Counted from the first letter of the stretch, positions 23,161-36,176 are shown. The stretch is DNA of 64,000 nt from Blastomyces gilchristii SLH14081 (GCF_000003855.2 NW_003101676.1:2366796-2430795), one strand, 5' to 3'. Numbers and translations: made by a program. Notes: generated by a model not told the origin, from the letters alone.

Positions 23161-24433
23161 ACTCTCTTGCTTTCCTTGACTGCACATGCTGTGTGTAATC
23201 TTTTACACCATGATTTTGGCATCCGCAGTTGAAGCAAGCTCAATGCTCATGATACCAAGGTTTCCACCCAGGGGATCCCTTTTTCAGGGGATTCAGTGCT
23301 TTAGTGATGGCATTCAGATCTAGATTCATTGCATTCAGATGTGTAACTTGTGTTGTAGAAGTCTGATTACTCATTCTTCACTGAGGTATACTTGATTGCA
23401 GTATTTTCTGTCATAATTGACTCACTTGTTCCTGTACAATGAGAATGTTGTACACTTCTTTCACTGTGCCTGATTGCAAGGTTAAGCATTTCCATTCTAC
23501 TCTCAACTCAGATGTAAGATCATGAATGAAGATCTGTAAACAGAAAGATGTTAAAAGCTCTTCATTCAATGTGAGATAGTATAAGCTAAAGTGTGTGAAG
23601 TACAATGTAAGATTACTCACTTGTCTACACTCAGTGAAGTGTTTGTAACACTTGTCTCACACATTCACTTTCTCAAAGTTATGCAAGATTCATTTGGAAA
23701 ACTCATTTCATGTTCATGGGAATGAATATTGCTTCAGGTCTGTGAGATTCATCTTTTCATCAGTCATTCATAATGACTTTGCTTTTCTGTGTAGAAACAT
23801 GACAGATCTTAAGACTTGTTGAAATTCCATTGACTGCCTGCCTGTGAGTTCATGTTCAATTCAATAATATGATTGCATCTGACTTAGCCAGCTGATTGTA
23901 GCATCATTTTTTCAGTTATCATTGAAGCTTGATGGCTTCAGCAGATCTCTCAGCTTGATATATTTCATGGTCAGATTCTCATCCTGCGCAGTGATCTCTG
24001 ATGATGTGTATGCTTCTGAAGAGGTTGTGAACAATTGTGGTGAGATCTTCAGGTTCAGTGTAGTCACCTGTCTGTGTAAACATTCAATCTCCCGCTGCAG
24101 GCCTAAGACCTGGTTTTCTCTATTCTTATTGATGATGGCAATTGTGTCAGTGAAGCTCTTCATAGTGAATGCTTGATCTGCAGTGAATGCTAATTGTTGT
24201 TTGACTTTCACCTCAGCCTGTCACTGCGTATGCAAGGCCTTGATCTTGTTTAGAATTCTTGTACACATACAGAGCTTCAATTCCAGTTCAGTGATTTCAG
24301 CCACTTTTCTTACTGCTTCAAGTAAACCCTCTGAAAGGTTCTGCATATCTTCCAGTTCAGATAGCAGAGAAGAGTGTTGTTCATATTGACTAGAAAAGGT
24401 CTTCATTTCAGTGTTTTCTTGTTGATTGTACAA
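23160..24433 (-). pseudogene. Gypsy C gag remnant
   Basis: The N-terminus at 24221-24433 is open and coiled-coil-like (Glu/Leu-rich, opening MYNQQENTEMK). A second open block lies at 23912-24211 and a capsid-like block at 23411-23620. A zinc knuckle CFNCGCQNH is encoded around 23200-23245. Several stops interrupt it. Gag would package element RNA; this copy cannot make it whole. Confidence 0.75.
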
Positions 24434-24810
24434 TGTCTATTATTATATCACTGTATCATTATATGATTTCTGTTATCATTGTATGACTCTGATGGTGGCC
24501 ACCCCCCCCCCTCTTTTTATCCTTCTTTTGAGTAGGGAGCAGACTTCTTTGAATCTGGTTCATCACTCTCATCCCTTTTCTCACACCTCATTCATTCGCA
24601 TACATGGCATTCGCCTGGGTGTGAAGTTTTCCCTCAACAAGCAAAGCAGTATCAATCAGATGCTCTTCTGCTCACTGCTCTTCATATACTATCTTTTGAG
24701 GTGTTCTAGGACCACACTGGCATGATAACTACAAATCACTTTGTAGACAGAATTATCACACTCTGGAGGAGCCTGCACTTCTCACCAGTTTTTAGACATG
24801 CTACCAGATG

Positions 24811-24984
24811 TGATTCAAAGGTTGCTTAAGTCAGTGTACGATTACAGGCGTATGCCGGCTTCTTATATATCATAATATCGTATGCTAAATTAATTAGTGG
24901 CTGCTATGACCCTCTTTACACTCGTAAGCAAGTTCGGAAGCGGCCGCGTTATTATCCGACGGTCGTACGTTCTTCCGAACCACA
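24811..24984 (-). repeat. Gypsy C 5' LTR
   Basis: 174 bp, partner of 16749-16922. Immediately left (24795-24810), the coding strand reads TGGTAGCATG two bases after the LTR, a plausible tRNA primer-binding site. Confidence 0.9.
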
Positions 24985-24990
24985 TATTTA

Positions 24991-25432
24991 ACAAAGATAA
25001 AAACATTAAAGAAGGAAAGAAAGAGAAAGTGTAAGAATCAGTGATCAAGATAAATATTTATATATGTATATAGTGATGTACACAGTGAAGCTTTGAGGTG
25101 AAAGAATATACATGCATTTGTAGTGACTGAGGATCAGTGATTGAGAATGACTGAGAATCAGAGTGTATGTGTTTATAGCAACTGAAGATCAGTGATTGAG
25201 AATGATTATAAATTAAAGTATATATGTTCAAGAATGAAGCAGTTGAAATCTGTGAAGTGTAATGAAATAGTCTATATAATTGATAAGATGCAGCCCGTCA
25301 CATTAGAATCAGTGATCAGAAATAGCTGAGAATCAGAGTGCATGTATTTGAGAGTGAATTGAGAGTGGAACAGAAGAATCTATGAAGTGTAATGAAATAG
25401 TCTATATAATTGATTAGGTGCAGCTCATCACA
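24991..25432 (-). repeat. B1 5' LTR, right piece
   Basis: Continuation of the LTR begun at 16697. It is strongly mutated relative to the 3' LTR at 5336-5831: CpG to TpG/CpA and GG to GA/AG throughout. It carries the same internal duplication. Confidence 0.85.
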
Positions 25433-25454
25433 ATTGTCATCTGATCTCTTCAAG

Positions 25455-25665
25455 TGTGGCGGGCTACGCCTGATCAATTATATAGACTATTCCATTACAC
25501 TTCACAGATTCCAACCACTTCATTCTCGAATGCGTACGCTCCGATTCTCAGTCATTCTCGATCGCCGATCCTCGGCCGCTACGAACGCGCGTATATTCTC
25601 CCGCCCCGAAGCTCCACCGCGTACACCACCACATACACGTATAAATATCCACCTCAATCGCCAAT
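25455..25665 (+). repeat. B2 5' LTR, left piece
   Basis: Starts TGTGGCGGGC. Cut by the copia element after CCAAT; the remainder is 31414-31511. Confidence 0.9.
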
Positions 25666-26219
25666 TGTCGGATTGGGTGTCACGGATGAATATGTTGAAG
25701 ACATATGAATCTTATCTGTATCAAGATCTGCTTGTTCTATTATCTGTACACTATCTAATATATCTATTTCATACAAAAGATGGAGCTATTTATAGTAAAA
25801 TATATGTGCGAGCCAAGAGAGCTAGCATAAGTGAGTATTAGATGAGTGTTGTAGTAAGCTGATGATGATGAGAAATATTGTAGTAATATGATGTTGATGG
25901 TGTTCAGTAATACGATGTTGGTGGTGTTCAGTAGTGTATAACCTCTTTTTCCTGACACACCCCCTTCAGTGAATGTAACATGTAAATGAAAGTGTAAATG
26001 AAGCTGCAACAAAAAGAGTGTAGATGAATCTGTAGAGATTACATCAAGATAGATCATTTAATCTGCTTGCACCTTGATGATATCTGATATATCAACTAGG
26101 CCTAGCATCTTGACGAATTCTGTATGTTTCTGGCGTGGCAGAGCCTTAGTGAGGCCATCCACTGGCATCTGGGCCGTAGGCACCCAATCAACTGTAATAT
26201 CGCCGGATTGAACACATTC

Positions 26220-27479
26220 TCAGAGCCAGCTTCCATATATATCAATGTGGCGGAGCTTCGTGGTTATAGAGGGGTCTTCCTTTGTAAGAATGTCAACAGT
26301 TTGACAGTTATCACATTGAATACGGATCTTGTGGCCAGGTTCAAATTGAATATGTTGGAAGAATCTATCCCACCAGATAGACTCCTTGCCAGCTTGTGAG
26401 ATAGCAACAAGCTCAGCTTCTGTGATAGATGTAGTTATGATTGTCTGCCTATTTGATTTCCAATCAACAGTTCCACTGAATAGTTTGAAGATATATCCTT
26501 GTGTAGAGCGGTGATCCGGATTATCTGTGAAAGAGGCATCACTGACGGCTTCAATGATATCAGGTTTGAGATCAAGTTGTAGAGGTCTGCCAATGTTACC
26601 ATCATATTGAATAGCGAGATTCTTTGTATCACATAGATAAGATATCATTCTATCCACCTCTGATGAGTGGTGTTCTGATGGATTTGTCATGAACATAGCT
26701 AGTTTACTCACTGCATATGTGATATCAGGGCGAGTCATCACTGCTGAGTAGATGCAGAAGCTGATACATTGTTGATAATGATGGATTTTTGCAGATCTAG
26801 CTGGCTTGTTAAAAGGCTCTAATGAAGCACCAGTTAGTGGGGTATATGCCTTGCGGGTGTGTGTGAGATGATATGTATCAACTATCTTATCAATATAGGC
26901 ATCCTGGCATAGCCAGAGCTTCAAGTTGGGGCAATCGCGTATTATTCGCATGTTGAGAAACCATTTCAAATCTCCCATCTGTTGAATCTTGTAGATGTTT
27001 TTAAGATCTTTGATTAGTTGATCTCTTTCTTTTGAATCTTCTCGTTGCAATAGGATGATGATATCATCCACATAGAAGAAGATGATTAATCGATCATTAG
27101 AGAAGAGACATCAATCCTCTGGCATAGAGGTGAAGTCTAATGTTCTCAATGTTGAAGATAGTTCATTTAACCAGAGAAGGGGTGATCTGTGTAATTCATA
27201 TAGTGCTCATAGAAGTTTTAGCACATGGTTTGTACACTTCAAATTTTGCACCCTCTTCAACTTCCACCATTCATCAGGTAGTTCCACATATACTAGCTCA
27301 TCAATATCACTATTAATGAAGGCATTGATTTCATCTAGCTGTTCCGCATCTAGATCAAATGCTGCTGTTAAAGCTAACAAGATTCGAAGATCTCTGGCTG
27401 CTAGAGTGTGGGCTTTTGTAGTGAGATCTGTGGTTGGTTGAAGATCTCCGCGTACGCAGATGCGAGCTTTGTATTTCAA
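26220..27479 (-). pseudogene. Copia RT and RNase H remnant
   Basis: 27207-27479 holds the RT N-terminus (KARICVRGD, LLALTAAFDLDAEQLD, DEINAFINSDIDE, YVELPDEW). The catalytic YVDD falls at about 27061-27077 and is followed by a long open stretch, 26220-27071, with thumb/connection sequence and the copia RNase H blocks (VDWKSNRQTIITTS, TEAELVAIS, CDNCQTVDI). Several stops lie between 27080 and 27210. The 283-residue open block is the best-preserved copia segment here. Confidence 0.85.
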
Positions 27480-29384
27480 AAGAAAACCTTCATCATCAAA
27501 TTTGTAGATGAATACCCATTGTAGGGGGATAACTGAGACATCTCTCTGTGATCTGCTAGTAATTTCATATGTATTTTGCAGAGATATACTATTCCATTCC
27601 TGTTTGACAGCATTCTCAAATTCTTCACAATGTGGGTGTTTTTTGACATCTGCTCAGTGGTTCGGTGGATCTGGCATTTGAGATCTATGAATTCTTGAAG
27701 TTGATATGAATGCTGTTGATGTAGCAGTATTGTTGATAACTGTGAAAACAGTATTTGAAAATAAATGTTGAGACTTGTAGAAGTCTGGATGTGATTGAGA
27801 GAATGCCTCATTTATCATTTGTAATGGATTGTTTTTGGCATTTGAAACTGCCACAAGGTGGGCAGCTCTGTGTTTTCGTGTTCTGCGACCTTCAATGATA
27901 TTAGCTTCATCAAAATCAGCACTGATATCTTGAGCTCTAGATGCAATGTTCCGTGTTTGATTATCTATCACAGCTGGATGAGTATTAATATCAACATCAG
28001 AACCTGTTGGCTCTGGCGTTGGATCTGGTGTAGAAAGGATTGAAACATCATGGTGTTTATACTTATTATTCTCCTTCTCTATTTTTTCAGAGCTTTGAGC
28101 ATTTTCTTCAGGGTGAAAAACATCAATATCTGCATCTATAATCTCTTTCAATTGATTGATAGTAGTCATCGATGATTCTCGAACTTTCATATGTAGAAGC
28201 TTCACCTCCTTAGATACTCAATCTCTTAGTTGTCTTTTGATGTAGGGGTCTTCTGAGTTGAATTTCCTATTCTCATCAAACATCACATCTCTTGCTCTTA
28301 TCACCCATTCTAAGTGTGGAATTCAAATTTGATAGATGTTTGTTGAATCATATTCAACTAGATATTCAATATGTGCTCGGGAATCTAGCTTCTGAGAGCG
28401 GTTTCTATTGAGGACTTCATCTGGTATCTTTGCATAGGTGCGACATCTGTAGATTCAAAGATAAGTACAGAAGTGAGGTTTGATTTATAGAAATTCTTTC
28501 AATGCTCATAGAGATGACTTTCAATCTAGAATTCTAGTAGGGGTTCAATTCGCTAGGTAGGTGGCAGCAAGTGCAATCTCAGGAAATAGTGATTGTGGCA
28601 GAAGGGATTCTATCTGTAGAGTTCTTGTCTTTGTTAATAATATTGCTCCTGCTCACTCTGCTGCATCATTTTGTTCATGAATATACTCTGAAGAATACTT
28701 CATCTCTAGGTCTTCATCATTCACTCAATTTGTGAAATCAACTGCTTCCTTGATTACAGTATCATTGTTGATATGAATAATCTTTGTAGTACAGTTGAAT
28801 TGATGTTTAATTCAATTGATAGCTTGCTTAAGAGCTTTTCAAATATCTGATTTTCAGATAGCTGTTATAGCTATATGAAAATGTAGATAATCACACATGA
28901 AATGTATGAGATAACGCTCACCATTATAGCACTGTGTAGGGCCATGTGTGATATCCGCGTGTAGGCGTTCGAATGGTATTTGAGATCTAATGTGGGAATG
29001 TCTAGATATTTGATTTTTTGCATTAGATAGATGGCAGGGTTCACAAAGCTCAGTGGTAAGCTCATCCGCAGCATCTTCTAGATTGGTGATTTGAACACCA
29101 GTTGCATCATTTGCAAGCTTTTGTATGGCAATTTTCAATGGATGTTCTAATCTCTTATGCCATGTTGATTGAGTAGCTATAGAGATCTTAGGTTTTTGAG
29201 AAGGTTTTGTGTGTATTGGCAGGTTGGAAGAAGGATTTATAGAAGTTGAAGAATTTGAAGATATTGTTTTTTCAGATATAGTGATGTTAGATGTATGTGG
29301 TGTAGTAACTGCATTGGCTTCGGTAGTGGATTTTTCCAAGATAGTTGAGAAAACAGTTATATCACTATATTCTGTAACTAGCAA
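27480..29384 (-). pseudogene. Copia integrase and linker remnant
   Basis: 28854-29384 contains the pre-integrase block WHKRLEHP, a C-x2-C pair (CEPCHLS) and the start of the integrase core (RLHADITHG, with the first catalytic Asp). 27654-28205 is a low-complexity, charged linker typical between copia integrase and RT. Stops separate these blocks. Confidence 0.8.
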
Positions 29385-29749
29385 CCCTTCAAATACTTCA
29401 ATGCGTGCAAAGATTGTATTATCTGCGTGTTTTCACAATCTGAAGTCTTTTCCATCATAATAGATGCCTTCTATATGGAAACATGGTTTTCATGCGATGA
29501 TATTTGTATGGAAATTCGGGATGTAAGCCGTGTTGATGAGTTTGACATTGAACTGCTTTCCTGCTTCATTTATCATGATAGTTCTAACAGTTTCATAACC
29601 TTCAACTTTAGTGCTGGAATCGCCTGTATAGACTTCCGCATTCTCGTTCACAGGTTTAAAGAATAGGAAATGTGTTCAATTATTGCATATATGCTGTTCC
29701 ACGCCAGTATCAAAGATTCAGGAGTTTCAGAGGTAGAAGTGAGAATGTG

Positions 29750-30842
29750 AAGAGTTTATTGATATTTTTCAGATTTGCTGATCAATAGATTGATGATCAA
29801 TAGATTGAGGAACTGATTGCTTCAGAATCATTCCTTCTATGACTGCTTCATTGGCATCTATCATATCCATATTCATGGATGAATCTCTAGATATCGCACG
29901 ATCAACGCGTCTCTTCAATTCTTGATTTTTAAGAGCTTGATTGATCTGAGTTCTCTTCTCCCCATTTTTCTTCCATCCAGGTGGCTTTCTTGATGGATTG
30001 AGATAGTAGCACTGGGCGTATCAGTGACGGGCTCCGCAGATGCAGTTTCTGAATGTCACTGGTGATGATTGCTGAGGTCTTCCATTAAGGGTAGCGAAGT
30101 TCATAGGTTTATCTCCTTTGAGAATACTCATTTCTCTATACTGTTCCTTGAAGTCCTTAACTAACTCTATCAAAGATATAACATCTTTATCACATTGAAC
30201 ATTCTTAGCCCATGCTTGTGCATAACCTGCATCAATAGCTAGGTTTGCATTTAAGAAATCTTTCTTCAAGTTGAACTGTCCAGCTATATCCGCCTCTTTG
30301 ATATCATCTTCAATGAGTGACCAGTCATTTAATCACTTCTCTATACCTCTGTTTTTCAGTGCTTTGCAGAGATCATGGTATCGGGTTCTCACATCATCTT
30401 GATAGTCCGCGGTCGTGGGTGAGAGATGATCTCTTAATGAATGAATAATCTTCTTCACATCATCATTCTCACTGTGTACATGTCGTAGCTCTGTGGCATC
30501 CACTGTTCTCCATATGACATCTCGTATCTTTGTCATACCTTCATTCAATTTCTCATATTTCATATATTTGATTTTCCACGCAGTGACCTTGATGTCATAT
30601 ACTATCTTGGCCTCCGCGGTGGCTTCTTCTGGACTCTCGGGTTCCAGAGGTTCTTCTAGTTCAGAGAAGATATCAGGTTTATCAAGATTGATGAAGTCTG
30701 ATACCTTCTTGTCCTTTGCATATCCTAGCATATGCTTGTACCAAAGTTTCCAATCTCCAGGAATGCTAAGGTGTACTGTCGCACTAGACATTGTCTTGTC
30801 TGTCATATCAGTTATATTGAATGGATTGAGGAATCGGTTCAA
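29750..30842 (-). pseudogene. Copia gag remnant
   Basis: 30333-30842 encodes a gag N-terminal half (VHLSIPGDWKLWYKHM, later MTKIRDVIWRTVD), and 30021-30269 the C-terminal half ending in a zinc-knuckle CICGARH of the fungal copia type. One TGA separates the two. Downstream is a basic stretch leading into protease. Confidence 0.8.
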
Positions 30843-31116
30843 GTATTTGAGAATAGATATGATCAGAATTCAGGGTGTATATCAGTCGAGTATTTTGGAA
30901 TGTATACAAGTGAGGATCTATTGTCTCAGTTTGAATGATAGTTATCAGTTTGAATGAGGATGGGAATCTGGTATGATATAACAGTCGAGTTGATCGGACT
31001 GTATATGAATGAGAATCAATCTTCTCAGTTTGAATGATTGTTGTCAAATTCAAATGAGGATTGCAATTGGTGGTTTATCACGCTTCTCTTCAGATGCTGC
31101 TTACCAGGCTTATAAC

Positions 31117-31408
31117 TGTCAGATTGGGTGTCACAGATGAATATGTTGAAGACATATGAATCTTATCTGTATCAAGATCTGCTTGTTCTATTATCCGTAC
31201 ACTATCTAATATATCTATTTCATACAAAAGATGGAGCTATTTATAGTAAAATATATGTGCGAGCCAAGAGAGCTAGCATAAGCGAGTATTAGACGAGCGT
31301 TGTAGTAAGCTGATGATGATGAGAAATATTATAGTAATACGATGTTGGTGGCGTTCAGTAATACGATGTTGGTGGCGTTCAGTAGTGTATAACCTCTTTT
31401 TCCTGACA
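31117..31408 (-). repeat. Copia 5' LTR
   Basis: 292 bp, partner of 25666-25957. Relative to that copy it keeps CpG at some sites (for example GGCGTTC twice near 31352-31381), while the other LTR is TpG there. Confidence 0.92.
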
Positions 31409-31413
31409 TCAAT

Positions 31414-31511
31414 TCTCACACTCTCTCTTTCTTTCCTTCTCTAACATTTTTATCTTTGTTATATAAGACCTATCAATATTACACCAATCTATTCAGCGTA
31501 GGCCTCTTACA
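31414..31511 (+). repeat. B2 5' LTR, right piece
   Basis: 98 bp ending GGCCTCTTACA; with 25455-25665 it restores the 309-bp LTR length. Confidence 0.9.
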
Positions 31512-32940
31512 CTATAAAAACATTCATTGTCTTCTTATTAGGAAATGATTATTCATGCATTATCTTCTTATCAGAAACAATTATCCATCAAGAGATATCT
31601 GAACACATAATGACATGTAAGAAATAGAGAAACAGTTAAGTGAACACTGAGTTCTCAGATAGAAGCTGCTCACCAGTTGCCCTGGCCCTGCAATAAAATT
31701 CTACAAAGAGAATGTCAGTGAAAGACCTGAGAGTTCTGACACTCAGATATATGAGATATTCATACAATTACACTTCTTCAAATTTCACAGATATCACACA
31801 TCTGACAAACAATATAATCATGTCTAATGATAATATGAGAGAATCTCTGAACATGAGTATAGACACAGTACCACAGTGGCTCTGAGCAATGTTGAAACTA
31901 CAATAATAACAAATAGCTGATATGCATGCAACTCAACAATGTCAATACAAAGAGATTTAACAACTAACTCACATGATTTCAACACCTACAGAATCAAATA
32001 CAAAAGTGCTGAAAGAACACTTAGATGCTCTCATATATTTCAATACTTCTGATCTCACTCTCTACTCATCATGGAGGATGGAAATGCTCATGAAACTGAG
32101 TGTAGATGAAGATGCCATCAGTTTATAATCAATCAAAGTTGATATATCAATGAATAATTGAAAGATCGTGTGAAACAGAAGTTCCATCCATGAATAAAAG
32201 CATGTGAACCAGCATTGCAAACACCTGATAATATCATGAAACATCTTGATGTTCTGTTCTGAGACACTGCCATGCAACAGAAAGCATTAGATTGGCTACA
32301 GAGCACTCAACAGAGGAACATTCCTCTTACAACATTCATCCCTGACTTCAACACCAAGATTCTAGAAGCAGATGATCAATCTTGAAAGGATCAAATGAAG
32401 ATTAGCATGCTCAAGAAGGCATTAACTTTCAAACTCTTACAAGCCCTTGTAAGTGCAGACAAAGACCAGACTTATGAAGACTTCTGCACACAGCTTCAGA
32501 CAATGGATGACTGTCTTACTAAGCTCAAGAATATACAGAACAGTGGCAGAAGATGTTACACCTCAGCAACTCATACACCCGCGCTGAGAAATAACAATGA
32601 TGCAGATACCATGAATTGAATAGACTTGAATGTCTATGCACAAGCAAGAGTCTCCGCTGTTCAGACAGGCTTCTGAGTCCCTGGAATCACTTCTGAAGAA
32701 GTCACTGATCAATGTCAATGTGAAGTGTGCATCAACTGTAACTGATCAGAACACATTACTTTCAACTGCTGATTGACCTATGTGTCTTCATACTTGAGAG
32801 AAAGATCAGCACCTTCTCATTTGAAGAATGAATCAGCGCCTGTCCATGTCAACCACATTACATTAGAGGAAGATTCAGAAGATAACTATGAGAATGCCTC
32901 AGTGAAACAGGGAAAAGATTAGCTTCTGTTCAAATTCACA
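31512..32940 (+). pseudogene. B2 leader and gag remnant
   Basis: The leader begins right after the LTR. Gag follows with an open block at 32395-32619 and a zinc knuckle C-x2-C-x4-H-x4-C encoded at 32728-32769 (CINC....H....C). Multiple TGA stops occur. Confidence 0.75.
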
Positions 32941-32984
32941 AACAGAAGCTTGAAGAGGTCAGACAACAATGATTTGAAGAGAAG

Positions 32985-35600
32985 ATGACAATAAATGTGA
33001 TTCTTGTATCTACTGTGGTTGATAACATGTATAATATGAAAGCCATGATAGACAGCGGTCTATGTCACTATGCAATGATAAAATCTTCAGTTGTAAGATA
33101 TTATAACCTTCAGTGTATCTCTTTATCAAAACCTCGACTCCTCGCAGGATTTGATGATTCAAAAGACATTTGTACCTGTTACATGGTGAAGCTGATCATA
33201 GATGTGAGAGGACATCAACATGAAGATGCCTATGCATATGAAGTTGATAATCTTGATTATGATCTTATGTTAGAACTTGCCTGGCTATCTGAACAAGGCA
33301 TCTTGTTAAACACTTGAAACAGAAGCTTGATATTCTCTAACAATGATAGAATTCATGAAGATGACATTCACAAGACTATTGATCTGACACAGATCTCTGC
33401 CAATGCCTATGAAATGCTCAGAAAAAGAAGTCACTGAAAGAATCACCGACAGCAGAATCATGTGTCAATCTATTCCGCCAGTCTGGCTGATATCAAAAAG
33501 GCTCTAGAAAAATTATCCCATGTTACAACAACAGATTCTCATACAAAACTCCCTCAACAATATCATGAATATCTAGATGTCTTCTGACAAGACAATATTA
33601 TGAACATACTCCTCTTACAAGGTTTCAGAGTGAATCACAGTATCAAGTTAGAGAAAAAGAAGAGTAAGAATCCTGAACTGTTATGAGGCCCTCTTTATAA
33701 CATGTTCTGAGATGAACTTCTTCTTCTTTGAAAGACACTCAATGATCTGTTGAATAAAGAATTCATATGTGTTAGCAACTCTTCCATCACAGCCTCTATT
33801 CTCTTTGCAAAGAAACCAGGTGAAGAACTCTGATTCTGTGTGGACTACTGAGGTCTGAACAGATTGACAAAGAAAGATTGATATCTCTTATCTCTCATCA
33901 ATGAAACCCTAGCACAGATCAGATGAGCTCAATGATTTACAAAACTAGATGTCATCATCACATTTCATAAGATTTGTATTACTGAAGGAGATGAATGGCT
34001 TACAGCATTCTGAACACATTATGGCCTCTTTGAATGAATAGTCACACCCTTTGAACTGGCTAACACTCTCAGTACATTTCAGAAGTATATCAACTGAGCA
34101 CTCTGAGATTTCCTTGATGAGTTTGTATCTGCTTATCTAGATGACATTCTCATCTTCACTGATGAATTCAGAAAAGAATACTAAGAGCATGTGCAAAAGG
34201 TATTACAACAGCTATAAGAAGCAGAACTACTGATAGATATTGACAAGTGTGATTTTGAAGTCAAGAGTATCAAGTATCTGGGTTTTATTATAGAAGCTGG
34301 CAAGGGGATTTGAATGAATCCTGAGAAAGTCTCTGTCATTCTTGAATGAGAAGCTCCGTGTACTGTGAAAGACATACAAAGCTTCATCAGATTTGCTAAC
34401 TTCTATCAGCGATTTATATGAAACTTCTCAGATATTATGAGATCACTTACAGATCTCACTAAGAAAGACTCAGTATTTCAATGATCAGTGAATACTGAAG
34501 CTGCATTTACACAGATGAAGAAGATGTTCATTAATACTTCTCTACTGATAACATTTAATTCTGATTGTGAGACAGTTGTTGAAACTGATTTCTCTGACTA
34601 TATGATAGAAGAAGTGATATTGTAATATAATGATGAAGGTGTTCTACAATCATATGCCTTCATGTCTAAGAAACTGAGTCCCGCTGAATGCAATTATGAG
34701 ATCTATGACAAGAAACTTCTCACAATTGTACACTGTTTAGAAGAATGAGACTCTGAACTCTGAAGTGTCTCTGAATTTGAGATAGTCACAGATCATAAGA
34801 ATCTCAAATACTTCATAACTATCTGTAAACTCACTGAATAACAGATGTGATGATCTGAGTTCTTAAGCTGCTTTCATTTTACAATACACTACTGTTCTGG
34901 TAGCCAGAACTCAATGACAGATGCTCTCTTACAATGAGAGCAAGATATGCCATCTGATGTAACAGATACTCACTGAATGAACTGAGAGCACCAGCTCTTA
35001 AACCTGAAGATACTAGTTGATCAAGATGAAACAGTTCATGACACTATACATGCTTCTTCAGTTAGAACTGTCATTGATATCTTCACTTCTTCTACACTGG
35101 ATGAACTGTGGCATATAGCAGCCCAGATGGATGAACTCCTTCAGACTCTCATCAAAGCAGTACATCAAGAAGCACCCTGATTTCCCTCAGAACTATGTAT
35201 AAGAATTGATATCTCAGAATGTTCAATCAATGATAATAACACTCTACAATTCTGTGAATGATGCTGGGTCTCTCACTTCAAACCCTTATACACTCAGATA
35301 ATGCAAGAGATGCATGATTCATGTATGACCAGTCATTCAGGCCATGAACAACTGTATAAAATGGTCTCCTGAGAGTTCTACTGGCCTGAGATATCAAACA
35401 GCATCAGACACTTTGTCTGAAACTGCAATCACTGTTCTTCTGTTACCTCATGAAAGGACTGTAGAAAAGGTCTATTGAAACCACTCAATGTCCCCGATAG
35501 AATCTGGTGAGATGTAGCAATTGACTTCACTGTCGATCTACCTGAGAGCAAGGGTTGTAGGAACATCCTGGTCATCATGAATTGACTGAGCAAAGGTGTA
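32985..35600 (+). pseudogene. B2 protease, RT and RNase H remnant
   Basis: Protease: open 32985-33317 with active-site MIDSG at 33045-33059. RT: KEFI block near 33755, catalytic YLDD at 34134-34145. RNase H: about 34560-34950. Integrase zinc region: about 35280-35445. In-frame stops are nearly all TGA where related elements have Trp or Arg. Confidence 0.82.
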
Positions 35601-35603
35601 ATA

Positions 35604-36137
35604 TTGAAACCTTGTGACAAGATGAATGCTGAACAAGTCACTGAAGCTTTTCTACAGAGCCCGTTCTATCAGATGCACAGATTGCCGAGATCTATAGTAT
35701 CGGATCAGGGCCGTCAATTCGTGAGTGCCCTCTGGACAAGGATCTGTCAAGTTCTCAAGATTACACGCCGTCTATCAACTGCCTACCACCCCGAGACCGA
35801 TGGTGCATCAGAACAGACAATTCAGACCATGAAGAATTATCTCTGTAAGTTCTGCAACCACTCACAAGATGATTGGCATGACCTCCTCCTACACGCAGAG
35901 GTCGCTATCAACAGTCGAGATGCCGTTTCAACAGGTGTAAGCCCGTTCTTCCTTACACATGGATACCACATGGAAGTGTTGAATCTCCTAGAGACCACAC
36001 AGTTCACACCAGACCCCCGCAGTCCGATCCAGATCGCCGACAATATAGTAATGAAACTCCAAGATGCCCGCGATTGGGCAGAGGCCTTCATGGCAACTGT
36101 GAAACAAGATCAAGAGGACCAAACCAATGTCCACTGA
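35604..36137 (+). pseudogene. B2 integrase core, intact open block
   Basis: 177 open residues of the integrase catalytic core, including the VSDQGRQFVSALW segment (second catalytic Asp), the YHPETDGASEQ segment (Glu) and a trailing HDLLLHAEVAINSRD region. The N-terminal part with the first Asp is just upstream, before in-frame stops. This block has ordinary CpG content, unlike 31512-35600. Integrase joins element cDNA to chromosomal DNA. Confidence 0.85.
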
Positions 36138-36176
36138 GACCCCGCCGAACAATATAAGATAGGAGATCTGGTATGG

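Larger units (their letters stand above)
16749..24984 (-). mobile_element. Ty3/gypsy element C carrying an antisense gene
   Basis: 8236 bp with two 174-bp LTRs (16749-16922 and 24811-24984, TG...CA), flanked by TATTTA at 16743-16748 and 24985-24990. The minus strand reads 5' LTR, primer-binding-like sequence (TGGTAGCATG, complementary to about 24799-24808), gag, pol, a ~2.3-kb extra region, polypurine tract (GGTGGGGGAGGA on the coding strand, next to 16923) and 3' LTR. The extra region holds a plus-strand spliced gene (17228-18940). Gag and pol are broken by stops; the LTRs and the extra region retain many CpG sites. Confidence 0.9.
5336..25432 (-). mobile_element. Ty3/gypsy chromovirus B1 (composite, minus strand)
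   Basis: A second copy of the B family inserted in B0, flanked by TSD ATTGT (5331-5335 and 25433-25437). Left to right: 3' LTR 5336-5831, pol 5832-7569, LINE-G insertion 7570-14953, protease and gag 14954-16696, then the 5' LTR split by gypsy C (16697-16748 plus 24991-25432). The rejoined 5' LTR is 494 bp against 496 bp for the 3' LTR. Compared with B2, pol has lost several internal blocks, including the RT and integrase catalytic cores, so it is a non-autonomous deletion derivative that must have moved using proteins made elsewhere. Confidence 0.85.
25666..31408 (-). mobile_element. Ty1/copia retrotransposon inserted in B2 5' LTR
   Basis: 5743 bp with two 292-bp LTRs (25666-25957 and 31117-31408, TGTC...GACA). 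Flanks are CCAAT (25661-25665) and TCAAT (31409-31413), a 5-bp duplication with one C/T change. The minus strand reads gag, protease, integrase, RT, RNase H, which is the copia order. A polypurine run (GAAGGGGGTG on the coding strand) abuts the left LTR. Stops, many of them TGA, break the frame, but mutation is lighter than in B0 or the hAT copies. Confidence 0.93.
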
